Assembly: GCF_010015445.1 (NCBI RefSeq)
Contig: NC_053118.1
Span: 16,525,437 to 16,589,436, forward strand
Direction: 5' to 3'
Length of the DNA: 64,000 nucleotides
Source of the DNA: Perca fluviatilis
Lineage: Eukaryota; Chordata; Actinopteri; Perciformes; Percidae
Below, one piece after another: positions 26,801-55,400 of this stretch (positions within the stretch are counted from its first letter, which is position 1; every line of letters starts with the position of its first letter). The notes below the pieces were generated by a model. The model did no database searches. It saw only the letters and a program-made list of their open reading frames with translations, and was not told the DNA's origin. Made by a program: the position numbers and the translations under genes.

Positions 26801-29761
26801 CCCTCTGGTGCATTTCACAGAAGGGGATGGAGTAGGGCTGGGCAATATGGAGAAAATCAAATATCATGATATTTTTTAGCCAAATACCTCGATATCGAAA
26901 CCGCAACGATATTGTAGGGTTGACTATTGGTGCTTTCACAAAATATTTACACAATGAGATTTTAGATAAATAATCATCAACAATGTAGATATAATGACTA
27001 AGTGGTAAAGGCAAATAATAGAACAGTTACAACAGTCTGGTAAGTTCAGAAAAGTACATCACTTTACTGTAATGCAGCCTTTAAAACCAGGAAAAGACAA
27101 CACTTGTGTCATATCACAATATTACGATATCCAAAATCTAAGACGATATCTAGTCTCATATCACGATATCGATATAATATTGATATATTGCCCAGCTCTA
27201 GGATGGAGGTTCTAAATCTGGTTCTAAATATTACATCTCTCCATTTTCATGCCACACTTCTCTGATATTCAGCAACAATATCATGCAAGCATTTTTGCCC
27301 AAACGATTAAAATGGTCTAAAATGTTTAATATTATGGTTTTCTAGTCACTAAGTACAACTTGAACATTTTACAGTGATCCAAAATGAGTGTGACACCTTG
27401 TTTATTTATGGCCAGTGTGTGATATAAAACCCTAACCCTTTAGCGCAGTTTGTTCAGTGTTGAAATTGTACAGGGAAGGCTGGCAGCATGTGGTCAGGAT
27501 GTAATCAGCAACATTGGACAGGAAAATAATGATGTACTATTAGGAGCGCCGAGCATGGAGAATCTTATTGAAACACCTCGTAATGGGGTGAACCGGCCAG
27601 CCTCCTACAATTCTCTCTGCCAGTTCTCCAGAGTCTGGATACAGAGTGGGAATAGAGGAAAGGAGCGGTATTTCCAATCAGGCAATAGACAAACTGAGTT
27701 TCTGTATATTTGTCCTTCCAAACAAGTTATTATCCTCTGTGCAATGAGAGAAACTATTTAGTTGGACTTGAACAGGGTCTAATCTTATTGGGCAATAACT
27801 ATCACTAAAGGTGTGAACTGTAAAACTGTTCAGCAAAATAACTGTTAGATGACACACTTCACAGCCATCACTACCATCTCTGTAATCACCACTTTTAGCA
27901 TTATCATCGCTGCCAAAATTACTTCTATAACCAGCTAAGCTGCTGTCAGTCAGCAGAAGCATCACTGGCCTGTTTTAGCATACATAGACATAGGTGGCTG
28001 ACTGCTATGACCCAAACAATCATGTAAAGAATCAATACCATCCCCTATACTGTAGATGACAGCAGAATGCTACCCTTCCCAGTTATGTTTTTGACGCAGG
28101 AGTATATAGAGTAAATTATGACACTCACAGAAAAAAATGATGCAACATTTGTTTGTGTTTTTCCTCCTCAAAAACCATCTCAGACGAGGTAAAAAGTGAA
28201 GAAGCAGAACAACTGAAATCTTAAATTGTAAACTAAACAAACAGATGAAACTTTTCAAGCCACAATGTCAGTAGGCATGCTTATATTAACTATTACAGTC
28301 TGGGCTGTGATTTGCACATGTAATTGCTAATTGTTATTCTGGGCCTCACATACTGTACACTGCAAAGAAACTGTACACACATAGCAACTGATGCATGTAC
28401 GTTCAACATTCAGCAGTCTGACGCTACATGGTTTAAAGGAACCTGACATACAGTTCACTGAGTGCAGCAGGGAGTACACAAAATAAGAGAATTAGATTCA
28501 AATAGTTGGTGCAGAGAAATTAAGAGACTTTAGGGATTATTCTGACTTCAAATCTTCTGAGGTCAGAGATATTTGAAGTTATACCCTGCAGGGTGTCCCA
28601 CGAATCACTTGTCCATCATGAGACACAACAGTAAACAAGGCTCCACTGAAAACCATCCGTGCAAGGCTCCAGGAATAAAGTGAAAATAAAGTGCTTTTAT
28701 TCACAATTTGAGGGCTCAGTGCAATCACTCATGCCTTTCCTCAGTCCATCCCAGTTCCTTCTTTTTCTCTGTGTCTGAAAGCCACAACTATATGCTTAGG
28801 TACTGAGGGATACCATAGTCTACTCCCCACTGAAATACTGTGTGAGGGATTCTTGTGCAATACATGTGGAAATAAGAGTTACAGGGAGGTAACCTCTCAG
28901 GGAGGTCAGAGGTCAGGGTCGCCTGCAAAACAGAACACAGGGATAAGCTGTCCTCCGTGGAACTATGGTGTGATATTTTAGAGAAACTAGGCTTTGGTCA
29001 GTCTTCCAACTGCAACTTTTTTAGACTTTCATTACCCATCAGGAGATCAAAATCAAAGCTGTGATGTTACCGACATCATACTACTGTGAACCACACTGCA
29101 GGCTACTCCAACCTATTACAGCCTGTTCCCTGATGCTGCAGCGTATATGTCAGCTATGATTACAGTGATACATGGATATCTAACCCAAAAGTTAACTGCT
29201 TGTCATTACATGTAGTGTAGTAGTAGATAGTATACTGCAGTTGATGATGGCGCAAAAAACATTATTGGCCGATTTTAATGAAGCATTTTCTGATAAAGTA
29301 TAGGATGTCCTATGTTGTTAAAGACTATAGAATATATTCATTCATTGTATGCCTCAAAATTTCAAAAGGATGGCCAAACTGTATTTCCATTGATTTTCCT
29401 GCTGTGTGGCACTTATTATCAAAATACAGTATATTTAGCTGTAGGCTACTGTAGCACATCACCTACCTTGAGCTATGGCTATGGACTCGAACTTGTGCAG
29501 TTCTCGCAGCAGACAGGTTCGCTCAGACGGATGGAGAGTGTAAATAAACTCCTTGGCTCCCCGGGGAGAGTCGAGGGGCTCCACGAGCTCATTCAGCGGA
29601 TGTGTGCCCAGGTTACACCGCTGCACCAGCATGGAGAGAGGAGGCTCTGAGGCGAACCGGGCTATGGCGGGTGTTTGGTGTTTGCGTCCGGCTGTGGCCA
29701 ACCCCGCCCCGGCTCTCAAAGAGAGGGCGGGCCGCAGGACTCTCCGCAGGCAGGGCAGCAT
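3941..29761 (-). CDS. tmem65: tmem65 coding region, exons 1-5 (3' end outside window)
   Basis: Five exons join in frame: 29761-29467, 15001-14957, 10563-10496, 9186-9132, 3983-3941 (506 nt, 168 codons plus 2 nt). The product matches vertebrate TMEM65, about 240 residues in human: an arginine-rich presequence, a soluble stretch with EFIYTLHPSER and HKFESIAIAQ, then hydrophobic segments with HNAIPFVGFGFLDN, GTHIELSIG and LGNLVSDLAGLG. All introns are GT-AG and phases match. Family knowledge: TMEM65 is a mitochondrial inner-membrane protein linked to sodium-dependent mitochondrial calcium efflux, and was also reported at cardiac intercalated discs. The last roughly 70 residues (third membrane helix and acidic tail) were not found between 1 and 3940, so the gene should continue past the left edge. 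No premature stop is seen. Identification is by recalled similarity; the exon structure is read directly. Confidence 0.93.
4200..4490 (+). repeat. Teleost dispersed repeat ending in AAATTGAATT
   Basis: Contains segments I recognise from many fish genes: GCCCACCAACAGCCTGGTTC, AGGAAGTTTTTCCTCGCCAG, TGGTCTAGACCTACTCTATC, then a CACTATAAATTAAATTGAAT end. It behaves like a dispersed SINE or LINE 3' tail. The class name is not certain. Confidence 0.65.
4534..4573. repeat. (AGT)n microsatellite
   Basis: About 13 uninterrupted AGT units. Confidence 0.9.
4725..4881 (-). mobile_element. tRNA-derived SINE, copy 1
   Basis: Read on the minus strand: a diverged tRNA-like head with CCATATACTAAGGCTCAGTC, the B-box-like CAGGTTCGAGTCCGACCC, then a body TTGCTGCAAGTCGTCCCCCC and CTGTCTTCATCTGTCCTATC. 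The head and body match copies at 47 and 60 kb. Confidence 0.75.
5124..5168. repeat. Three perfect 15-bp tandem units
   Basis: CACTGGGCAGGATCC repeated three times without change, giving three evenly spaced GGATCC sites. Confidence 0.9.
5312..5355. repeat. CA microsatellite with interruptions
   Basis: AC units broken once by AAGTGC. Confidence 0.85.
5440..6060. repeat. Probable dispersed element of unclear class
   Basis: Segment with CAGACGCAGGCGGACCCAGT, CAGCTGATCGAACAGCTGAT and GAGAGCGGACCTGCTCTCGT. It has more CpG than the surrounding intron and looks like a teleost interspersed element. I could not define its ends or target duplication. It adjoins the TTAA-type segment that follows. Confidence 0.4.
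6060..6345. mobile_element. One end of a TTAA-type fish MITE
   Basis: Contains GGCTTTCAAACAAGCAAAGT, GTGGCTGTAATTCTGCACCA and the terminus CATGTCTTGGGACC followed by TTAA (6346-6349). This matches a very common teleost element whose ends read AGGTCCCA after TTAA. The opposite end was not found. Confidence 0.6.
7468..7856. mobile_element. hAT-type non-autonomous transposon, 389 bp
   Basis: Left end TAGGGCTGCGTACCG; right end, reversed, TAGGGCTGGGTATCATT. It is flanked by CTCCTTGC (7460-7467) and CTCTTTGC (7857-7864), an 8-bp duplication with one mismatch. There is no coding capacity. Confidence 0.82.
9132..9186 (-). CDS. tmem65: tmem65 coding exon 4: second membrane segment
   Basis: A 55-nt exon encoding GTHIELSIGVVLGISTMA (residues 137-154) plus the first base of an alanine codon. 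It is almost identical to the human segment GTHIEMSIGIILGISTMA. The acceptor TATTTACAG sits directly downstream, in transcript sense, of a pure (TG)34 tract with almost no ordinary polypyrimidine tract. The donor is GTAAGA. The length is not a multiple of three, so skipping this exon would shift the frame and break the protein. Confidence 0.95.
9187..10495 (-). other. tmem65 intron 3
   Basis: About 1.3 kb between exons 3 and 4. The end nearest exon 4 is a (TG)34 tract in transcript sense. The open frames at 9353-9753 have no recognisable similarity and no splice or start context, so they are taken as chance. Confidence 0.75.
9195..9263. repeat. (AC)34 tract abutting tmem65 exon 4 acceptor
   Basis: A pure dinucleotide tract. 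In the tmem65 transcript it reads (UG)34 and ends about eight bases before exon 4. Confidence 0.97.
10496..10563 (-). CDS. tmem65: tmem65 coding exon 3: first membrane segment
   Basis: A 68-nt exon encoding residues 114-136, VLLHNAIPFVGFGFLDNCIM followed by IVA. This is the most recognisable TMEM65 stretch; the human protein differs at only a few positions here. The segment is hydrophobic with conserved Asn118, Pro121 and the Asp129-Asn130 pair. The acceptor is TTTTACAG and the donor GTAAGT at 10495. The exon ends in phase 0. Confidence 0.95.
10970..11310. promoter_or_regulatory. CpG-dense island inside tmem65 intron 2
   Basis: Roughly 20 CpG in 340 bases within an otherwise CpG-poor intron. 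The plus strand ends in CAGTGG|GTAGGT, a possible splice donor. It could be an antisense promoter and first exon, an alternative promoter, or the 5' part of a transposon. No recognisable protein is encoded. Confidence 0.35.
11480..11960. repeat. ATCT run and adjoining dispersed-repeat-like sequence
   Basis: A short (ATCT)n and (TCTG)n run is followed by TATCTCTCGAACCGTTAGTC and GGATTTCAAACTTGACACGT, which look like a teleost dispersed element. A CT run (11850-11872) is included. Class and ends are not resolved. Confidence 0.45.
14957..15001 (-). CDS. tmem65: tmem65 coding exon 2
   Basis: A 45-nt exon encoding GQLEVAPPTAAELRY (residues 99-113), matching the proline-containing linker before the first membrane helix in human TMEM65. 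The acceptor is TTTTTCAG at 15003-15002 and the donor GTAAGG at 14956. It begins with two bases completing a glycine codon and ends with one base of a valine codon, so phases match exons 1 and 3. Its length is a multiple of three, so skipping would keep frame. Confidence 0.9.
18303..18430 (+). repeat. Teleost dispersed repeat fragment
   Basis: ACATAAATGTCTGCAACACA then TTTCATTGCAATCCATCCAA and GACTGACCGAGCCATGC correspond to a repeat seen in very many fish transcripts. It is diverged and incomplete. Confidence 0.55.
19720..20160. repeat. Probable teleost dispersed repeat
   Basis: CAGCTTTATTGTCATTGCAA and ACAATGAAATGCAGTTTAAC with CATCTAACCAG resemble the 3' part of a common fish retroelement. 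The segment further right repeats AGAATGCAG..ATGATCAT twice (near 19879 and 19988), suggesting internal duplication. Confidence 0.45.
22840..23070. repeat. TAGC-rich cryptically simple DNA
   Basis: Repeated GTTAGC, GCTAGC, TAGCAT and CTAGCT motifs without an exact unit. This is typical of dispersed low-complexity sequence in fish introns. Confidence 0.5.
25860..26100. repeat. Probable dispersed repeat fragment
   Basis: GTTAGCATCTAGCTGGTGAA, GCATTTAGCAGCTAAAGAGA and GGGTTGGTGGTGACCAAAAA resemble a repeat common in percomorph genomes. Ends are unclear. Confidence 0.45.
26833..27200. mobile_element. hAT-type non-autonomous transposon, 368 bp
   Basis: Termini TAGGGCTGGGCAATATGG and, reversed, TAGAGCTGGGCAATATAT. 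Perfect 8-bp duplications GGATGGAG lie at 26825-26832 and 27201-27208. The inside is rich in GATATC-like palindromes. There is no coding capacity. Confidence 0.9.
29467..29761 (-). CDS. tmem65: tmem65 coding exon 1: start, mitochondrial presequence, soluble domain
   Basis: Encodes residues 1-98. The ATG at 29761-29759 has G at -3 and opens MLPCLRRVLRPALSLRAG, a basic, acid-free amphipathic start typical of a mitochondrial targeting sequence (Arg at 6, 7, 10, 16, 26, 35). The frame stays open upstream to another ATG at 29965, but that extension does not resemble the family, so the internal ATG is preferred. Residues from about 50 on (LGTHPLNELVEPLDSPRGAK, then EFIYTLHPSERTCLLRELHK) correspond to the conserved TMEM65 matrix region. 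The donor is CAAG|GTAGGT at 29466. The exon lies in the CpG-rich region, and plus-strand open frames here are shadows. Confidence 0.93.
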
Positions 29762-30450
29762 CGCAGGGATGGAGGAAGAGCAATACGCCGGGAACCTGAT
29801 GGAGAACAGCGGAAAACATACAACAGGCCTAGTTACCACTTTGAGCCTGCACTCATCTATAACACAACATGCCGCTCTATAATAGAATGATGCTACAAAT
29901 AATCGCTGCAACGGTCGCGTGATAACATCCTCAGTGTAGAGGCATCTGGGGTTACTTAAGGGCATAACGGGCCTGACAATAACAATTCCACATTATTTAA
30001 GAACATATCATTCAAGCCTATTTTACGCGCCTTTTGTAAAACAAAAAGTAGGAAAATATGCGATAGCTGTCCAAAAATAAAAATCCAACGGCAACTTGTC
30101 TTATCGGACGCACCTCAGTCGATGCAGCTGTCCCGTCCAACAACCTAAGAAACCTTGAAAATGCAGAAGCTGCTCCGGCGGCGCACACGTTACTTATTTA
30201 GGCTACTAGCGGTCAGAGTTTGTAGGTAGCCGCATGCAACCTCAGACACCCGACTGGCTGTAGTATTCGTACAAAATCACATATTTGCGAGCGTAATCCC
30301 GGCTGGCGTAACCTCTGGTTGACAGGATGATGTGAGGCGGATGGGATGGAGGGCACTTCAGCGGCCAGCAGCCCGAAAATACTTTCCAATAGCAGCGCTG
30401 CTTTCCTCCGTGCGTAACTGTGACGACACCGGCAGCCTGCGTAGCCTACG
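29480..30450 (-). promoter_or_regulatory. CpG-rich presumptive tmem65 promoter and 5' UTR
   Basis: CpG dinucleotides are frequent from inside exon 1 to about 30450, unlike the CpG-poor flanks. Clusters include 29660-29800, 30110-30190 and 30280-30440. No TATA box was recognised. The tmem65 ATG lies at 29761, so transcription probably starts between 29.8 and 30.4 kb. The exact start cannot be set from sequence alone. Confidence 0.55.
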
Positions 30451-30814
30451 TTCATTCAGTACATAGGGGCAATGTTATAGGGTACGACAGTAGGGTACCG
30501 TACGTCTACCGTAAGGAAAAATACGAATTATGTCCTGTATAAATTGGTGACTTTAGAAATGTTAGTGATAGCAGCTGAGATTGAAAAATAATATCTTCAT
30601 ACAGTATAGTATAGGGCTCCTGTATGAAAATAGTATTTGTCACAGACAGGCGGTTATCTCTTGCAGGTTTAGTAAAAGGAGTGTGTTTTGTCTGTTGGGT
30701 GTGTGCTCACCCCTCCCTCTGCTGTTAAACACGTGGGGCATTTGAGCTATTCAACCAGATTACAGTCCACACCCTAAGAAAATATGACACAATGTGGAAG
30801 TTATTTGTGTGGAG

Positions 30815-30855
30815 GAGGGAGCCTCCTACTTTAGGCAAAAGTAGGAGGCTCCCTC
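30815..30855. repeat. Perfect 18-bp inverted repeat, 5-nt loop
   Basis: Left arm GAGGGAGCCTCCTACTTT (30815-30832), loop AGGCA, right arm AAAGTAGGAGGCTCCCTC (30838-30855). All 18 pairs match. It lies between tmem65 and mtss1. Confidence 0.95.
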
Positions 30856-31072
30856 ACAACCTAAAACTTTGTAATGCAGGATTTATTTCAAGCCCTTGTG
30901 TGTGGAAGTGGCATAGTCATTGTTTTGGCTGTACATGTATTGATTAGAAGAGTGTTTCCAGGGATGTAAGGATGGGAGGAGGGATGCATTATCCAAGTAG
31001 AAGCTACAAACTAGGTTTGGGTGTTAAAAGAAACTCAGACAAGAGCGCCCCCTGGTGGACAAACCCAAGCAC

Positions 31073-31073
31073 G

Positions 31074-31111
<38 letters not shown>
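31073..31111. repeat. (ATC)n trinucleotide run
   Basis: About 12 perfect TCA/ATC units in intergenic DNA. Confidence 0.95.
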
Positions 31112-31704
31112 GGTTTACATCCTAACTGAAGGTAGTGAAGACTTCAGCTCTTGAACCTGTGTTATCCTAGTTACTTTGAACCTGTACATGACGTTTCCCA
31201 CACACTATCCCACAAGATGGCCAGATTTCAAACTGGGCTTGTGTAAAAGCTTTTAAATGAACACACAGTTCATGCAGTTATATACACGAGAGATCAATGT
31301 GCAAAAAACATTTACCTGATTTGTTTTTCAGTTGCTGCTTTCAAGGTCAAGACTTAACTGTGAAGCTTAACTTTTAGGTCAACATCAATGAAAAGTCCCA
31401 GAGGTGCTCCAAAAGTTTGAACATACATTTCCATTGCAACAGAGCTAATGCAAATGCAGATGAAGTGTGTGTGATACGGTAGAAAGCTCCAGAACAGCTA
31501 ATAAAGGGACACTGAAGGGAGATTGTTTCGTCAGCCATTTACTTAAAAGTTCAGTAATGAACGTAAGATTAAAACTGACCGGTTCAAGATGTTTTAGGCC
31601 TAAAAGTTAAACAAATAAAGTATTAGGGAGGTGGCGTTTAAAACTCTTGATACAACAACAACAACACATTCAAGAAGTCAGTGAGACAAATCAAAATTTA
31701 TATT

Positions 31705-31710
31705 TTTATT
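31705..31710 (-). terminator. Candidate distal poly(A) signal of mtss1
   Basis: AATAAA on the minus strand, followed within 25 nt by AAATTTTGATTTGTCTC, a T/G-containing stretch. It sits at the boundary where the AT-rich 3' sequence meets the intergenic spacer. Confidence 0.35.
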
Positions 31711-33550
31711 ATATTGCTAAAGCTGTCATTACACAAAAATAACAACCTTTTTACTTCCTGAAACAAACTGCATCATATCATGTTGAACTGTACAGGGGCA
31801 GACAGAGAGGTCAACTCTCCTCGGTGCTAAAAACTAAACTAGAAACCAGGTTCAACTGTACTTTCAAACCCTCACAAACTATAAACTTCTTATTCATAGG
31901 ATATACTGGCATTTGGCAACTCTGATATAATATATATTTATGCTAGCAATTTAAATACGGAAATTACAGGTTGATAATATAAGTTTTAGACAGGATGACG
32001 GCCAAAAAAATAAAAAAAATTAACATCAACAATTTTAAGAACTGAATGCTGGGTTTTAAGAAACATCTAAGCAGTAATATTATTTTTGCTCTGTTGAAAT
32101 CAAACACTTCAGGGATATTTTGTATGAAAGGGGTTTGTGGTCCATAACCCATGTTCACACTATAGGTTTAATTCAGGCACAGAGATAATATCTTTGCTTT
32201 TGTCATTGCTTTTTTCAATTCATTCCTCTTATTGTACCTTTCTATTACATTACATTCATAAGAATCTTGTTTAAAAAACTGAAAAAACTTAATTCTCATG
32301 CTAAAATGTCTTTGGAAAAGTCAGGTCAGATTAGGCTAGAAAGGCCAGACGTTGTGGGCAGCGTGCCAATTGTTCGACCCTAATGTGAAAAGATATTGTT
32401 CAATAACATTTGACCTGAACTCAGTTATCAATAACTGGGGTACAAACATTCAAATTTAAAATCACCCTCAGGGAATAGTTAAAAGTTTGCATGTCGCCAT
32501 GATGATGACTCAGGCAATCCCATTCTGAACTGTCTGCACTGTCTTGACTGAACTGGACTCGGCTCTTGTAAATACCATGTGTCCCAACATCTGAACCCAT
32601 AATACTGATGAAAGCCTGTCCATTGTAAAACCAAAGCTGTTGCTGACTTCTAGTGGTACCTGGAAGTCAGAGGAACACACTTTGTTGTAGCCTTTCTTCA
32701 CTTCTAAACCAGACAGAATTTATGCCATTATTAAAATGCAGTGCAATTATGCATGTGTGTGAAATATGGGACTTGAATGAATCGTAGCAGGACGGTCATG
32801 AACATTTCACTGATGAAACAACACCTCATCAGATGGTACATGCATGGATAGAGGAAACAACTATATTACTCTATTTTATACACGTATAAAAATAGGTTGA
32901 GAAAAAAAACAGACTGAGAAGAATAAAATAAATTAAAATGTGTGAGTTCTTGGATTAACCTGTATAGCTATATAACACTTACAGTTTCATACATCTTGTA
33001 GTAGCCATGGTCTCACAGTGCTTGAACAGAAATGTAAATTAAAATACAGGCTGACTCAGGGATACCATTGGTTTCAGCTTATAGTCTTAAAACGCTGCAG
33101 TCTCATAGCTCCAAAACATCTTATTGTCCAGATAAAAACATAAAAGCATTTTAAATTGTACCTATGGTGACATATTTCTTAAATTATACAAAGGATTTTC
33201 GTAATTGTTAGGGTAACAAAATCTGTTCGTACTGGACTTGTCACCTTTAATGCTATTGCAAAAGATAAAAAAAAAAAAAAAAAAAAAAAGAATTGGAGAT
33301 GACAGATGTAAAAGCCTAATTAATCAAAAAGAACGTGTGTGCACGCTACATGCTTTTCAAAGAAGACAACAGAGTTCAATTTAACAGCAACCAGACAGAA
33401 CAATTAAACCAGTATGGCATTACCAGTCACAGCTAATAATACTTAAAAGATCAAAAGTATGTCCTCATTAACTTCTAAAAAAAGTTTAATAATATATATA
33501 TAAATTTCATTTAACATTGAGTTTTGACATGGCACATCTGTACTTTGACA

Positions 33551-33556
33551 TTTATT
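33551..33556 (-). terminator. Candidate proximal poly(A) signal of mtss1
   Basis: AATAAA on the minus strand about 1.55 kb after the mtss1 stop codon. It could define a shorter 3' UTR isoform. Confidence 0.3.
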
Positions 33557-35106
33557 AGTAATATTATGAGCAATGGATGCGCAGCAGGTTGCAGTATGGC
33601 TAAAAAAATGCTATGAAAAAGAAGGGGCTAATATATAATTGCTAATATATAAACACAAACCACTGAGGAGTTCTACAAAGGTCAGCATGTAGATATTGCA
33701 GATTAAATGATAAATCCATATTGGGAAAAATTATGAAAAATAAAACCAATTCACATCCAAAGGTAAAGGTATTTGAGGATTATTATAAATTATATTAAAG
33801 ATGTGAAACTTTGTGATTGTGGCACAGAAAGGAAGGAAGAAGGAAATACAGAGAGCGAGAAGCACCAACACACTCCTCAGCAACAGAGACGTGCAACATT
33901 ATTTACAAATCATGTAAATACTAGCACAACTAAAACAGGGCGTAACTTGTAGTGTCTGTTAATGTCACCATGTGACACTTCAGTCACATTGTTGTCTCTT
34001 ACAACTTTGACTTGGATGAAACTCCCGCTGCAAAACAAAACCAGTTCATTTGCTTCTTGAAGAGCTCTCTCTGTATTGGTCATAGCCCAGCCCGTGATTG
34101 GCTCTGTGGACACCTCACATTTGTAAGTATTTGAACTGTGAGGGGATGACAGTATTGAAAACACAGCACCTTCCTACAGCCATCAGGGCGTCCCTCCAAG
34201 TAAGCAGTTAATGCAATTCAGGGGATGCCAAATGGTGCGATCGAAAGCCGACCGCTGGAGCCATTGCTTTCTAGTGCGACTGAGTATTGCTCTTGATGCT
34301 GTGAAGTACTTGCATTGGCTATTGCGCTCCTTCTGCCAAGTCACTAGGCAGTTAGAATGCTTACTTGTCCCACGCTGGTACAATGCACTCCCTATATAAT
34401 AAGAGTTTACACATACTATACTATTATACACATTTGATACTTTTTGTCTTTTTACACTGAGAAAAGGCAGGCACAATGTCCTTGCCCAACACTCTGCTTC
34501 AAGAATACCACCAGATAAATGTGTGTAATTACTGCCCTATTAATGTGTAATGCTACTCTTTTCTTCTTTTGTTATTTATCAACAAAAATATCCTCATGTT
34601 TACACTGTCATTACACAGCTGTTGGCTCGGATTTGCAAAAACATTTTAGTGCTGAGGCCAAAAACCTTTATCTGAGGACCTCATTTCTTAGGTCTTATCC
34701 TTGTACCCGTAAAGGCTCGTTAGTTACTCGACTTACGCAAGGATCTACCACATGTGGTCCTGTGATCCACTTTAGGTCCAAACCAATATTTCAACAAACC
34801 TGGCTTTACATAGTTTCTGAGGCATCATAAGCCAAATCAGAAAATATGAACCTGAACAATAACATGTCTTTATATTTTCTACATTGAATCATTATAGATG
34901 GCTTCTGCAGTGAGGGATTCTCACAGGTGAAAATGTACAGAATGAGAAACGCTACATGGTGTCATTCATTTCTCATATTAGCATAAGGCGCCTTTCGATT
35001 CTGTACATCTCATTTCTATTAGCCTTTGACCTTATTTACAAACACAATGAAGGGAGAGCCTCACTTCTGGGACATGAGCTCACATGTTGTCACGCGTGTC
35101 ATGTCC

Positions 35107-53696
<18,590 letters not shown>

Positions 53697-54151
53697 CTGA
53701 AAGACACAAACAAAAATACTATTTACATGAGCTTACCGGGTTAAAACTGAAGCAGTTTGGTAATTGTATTAAAGTAAAGTATACAATAGTCCGCTAATTC
53801 ATATTAGAGTGAGAGTGACTTTGCTGCTGGAAAGAAAAAATATGGCTGGACTTTCTAAATTAAACATCTGTAACAAGCACTCACTGACACTACTCTCTCT
53901 ACTGTGGGAAGCCGAGGGAAACACTGAGTTACGAATTGCACACATTTTGGTCAAGAGAAGTGATGGCAAGTTTGAGATGGAGCCTTGCAAATGTGCTTGA
54001 GGCCAGTTTCCTTCACACAGGTTAACTAGCTGTCCACTGGAAGGCCTCAGGCTGGACAGCCAAGCAGGGACTTGACGTTGATTGACAGAGCTATTGTCTG
54101 GCTGCTCAGTATGACTAGTCGGTTTCTCTGTGGGGTTGAAGCACTGTGTGT

Positions 54152-54153
<2 letters not shown>

Positions 54154-54234
<81 letters not shown>
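54154..54234. repeat. (GT)40 microsatellite
   Basis: Pure GT tract, about 460 bases upstream in transcript sense of the first mtss1 exon in the window. Confidence 0.95.
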
Positions 54235-54236
<2 letters not shown>

Positions 54237-55217
54237 TTAGAGACCGTTTGGTGTGATGATCTAATGTGAAGTGTGAATCCCCTCCAACAGAGCAAGCCAT
54301 TCTGCTGTCAGCACAGTCCTTGCTTCATGCAGAGACACACACACAGAGCTGTCACTCACTCACAGCCACTCATATTAACAACACACACGGACACACAAAC
54401 TTGTCTTTTGCACGGCTGCTGATTTGGCCTACTACACGCACTCATGGTGATCACTTAACAGGAACTCCTTACAGAACAGGAGAAAATGTGTAAATTGAGA
54501 CAAACTTTCAAATGGTTTCAAAATATTATTGAATGGTAATGTGATATGGCCGAGGCATCAACATCTTATATTGGTCTTAGATTTTCACCCTCTGTGAACT
54601 GTTTATCTCAGGCTCAGCTGGAGTGGGGAAAGATGGGCCATAGTTTGGAGCATATGTTCTGAATTACTTATGTCTAAATTCCAAAGGATCACGTGTGAAG
54701 CAATGTTGAGTGGATAAAGTGTTTTTTTTCTGGATCCCTAAAAAAACAAGTTCCATAGATATTTGGTGTCAATGTTGCAAAATGTGTTTTGTGTTAAATC
54801 TTCCCTGCCTCTGTCTTTCACTAAGCTACCACACTGATCCAACATGCATCAGTGACAAAATATCTCATCTTTACTCCAAAACTAAACCTGTGGAATAGCT
54901 GCTGAAGTTTTAAGTCTCCGTCGCTGTGTGATTATGAATAGTTTGTCTAAGAACTGGTTTTCAGATAATCTGCATCTGTCCTGCTCTTCTAAAAGACCAG
55001 AATTAGCTCACTGTGCTTTTTACTGCTCTGTAAAAAGGAGGGCAAAGCAGAGACAAACTGTAATACAGAGAGATACAGCTTGACAGTGAATTAAGCTATT
55101 CTACATGGCAAATTACAACTTTCAACAATACATAATTTAATGTCAGTCCCATTGAGCCCATCATGGCCTCAATGTTTTTCCTTTATCCATTCATTCATCC
55201 TTTCCTCTTTTACTGTG

Positions 55218-55400
55218 CATGCTTGTTATTGCAGAGGGTGTGGCTACTACATGCCATAAAAGACCTTTCTGTTATACAACACCAGAATTCTCATTCATTC
55301 CTTCGTTGGCTTGTTTAGTCATCCTATCCATCAATCCATCCATCTGCCCATCTCACCCTAAGTATGACTGCTTGTTATTCTAGAGGGTGTGGCTGATAGA
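55218..55400. repeat. Imperfect local duplication
   Basis: GCTTGTTATTGCAGAGGGTG near 55219 recurs as GCTTGTTATTCTAGAGGGTG near 55369, followed in both by TGGCT and a similar tail. The period is about 150 bases. Confidence 0.5.

Larger units (their letters stand above)
15002..29466 (-). other. tmem65 intron 1 (14.5 kb)
   Basis: Large first intron between exons 1 and 2. It contains a teleost repeat fragment near 18300-18430, a second at 19720-19800, a TAGC-rich cryptically simple zone at 22840-23070, a repeat-like stretch at 25860-26100 and a complete hAT-like element at 26833-27200. Open frames of 60-135 residues here, including one at 17941-18348, show no recognisable family and are considered chance. 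The remaining stretches look like ordinary AT-rich intron. Confidence 0.75.
30451..31680. other. Intergenic spacer between tmem65 promoter and mtss1 3' end
   Basis: About 1.2 kb without coding signal. It contains a perfect 18-bp inverted repeat with a 5-nt loop (30815-30855) and an ATC trinucleotide run (31073-31111). The 60-residue plus-strand open frame at 30972 consists partly of that repeat (serine run) and is not considered a gene. Confidence 0.6.
31690..35106 (-). other. mtss1: Presumptive mtss1 3' UTR
   Basis: AT-rich DNA directly after the stop codon with no further coding signal. Two minus-strand AATAAA hexamers are visible, at 33556-33551 and 31710-31705. A UTR of about 3.4 kb is plausible because mammalian MTSS1 also has a long one. 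A run of A (33268-33289, T in the transcript) and scattered short open frames lie inside. The true extent cannot be fixed without RNA data. Confidence 0.5.

Noticed and set aside
29762..29965. N-terminal extension of tmem65 from an upstream ATG at 29965
   Set aside because: The extension does not resemble the family, while the ATG at 29761 starts a typical mitochondrial presequence of the expected length.
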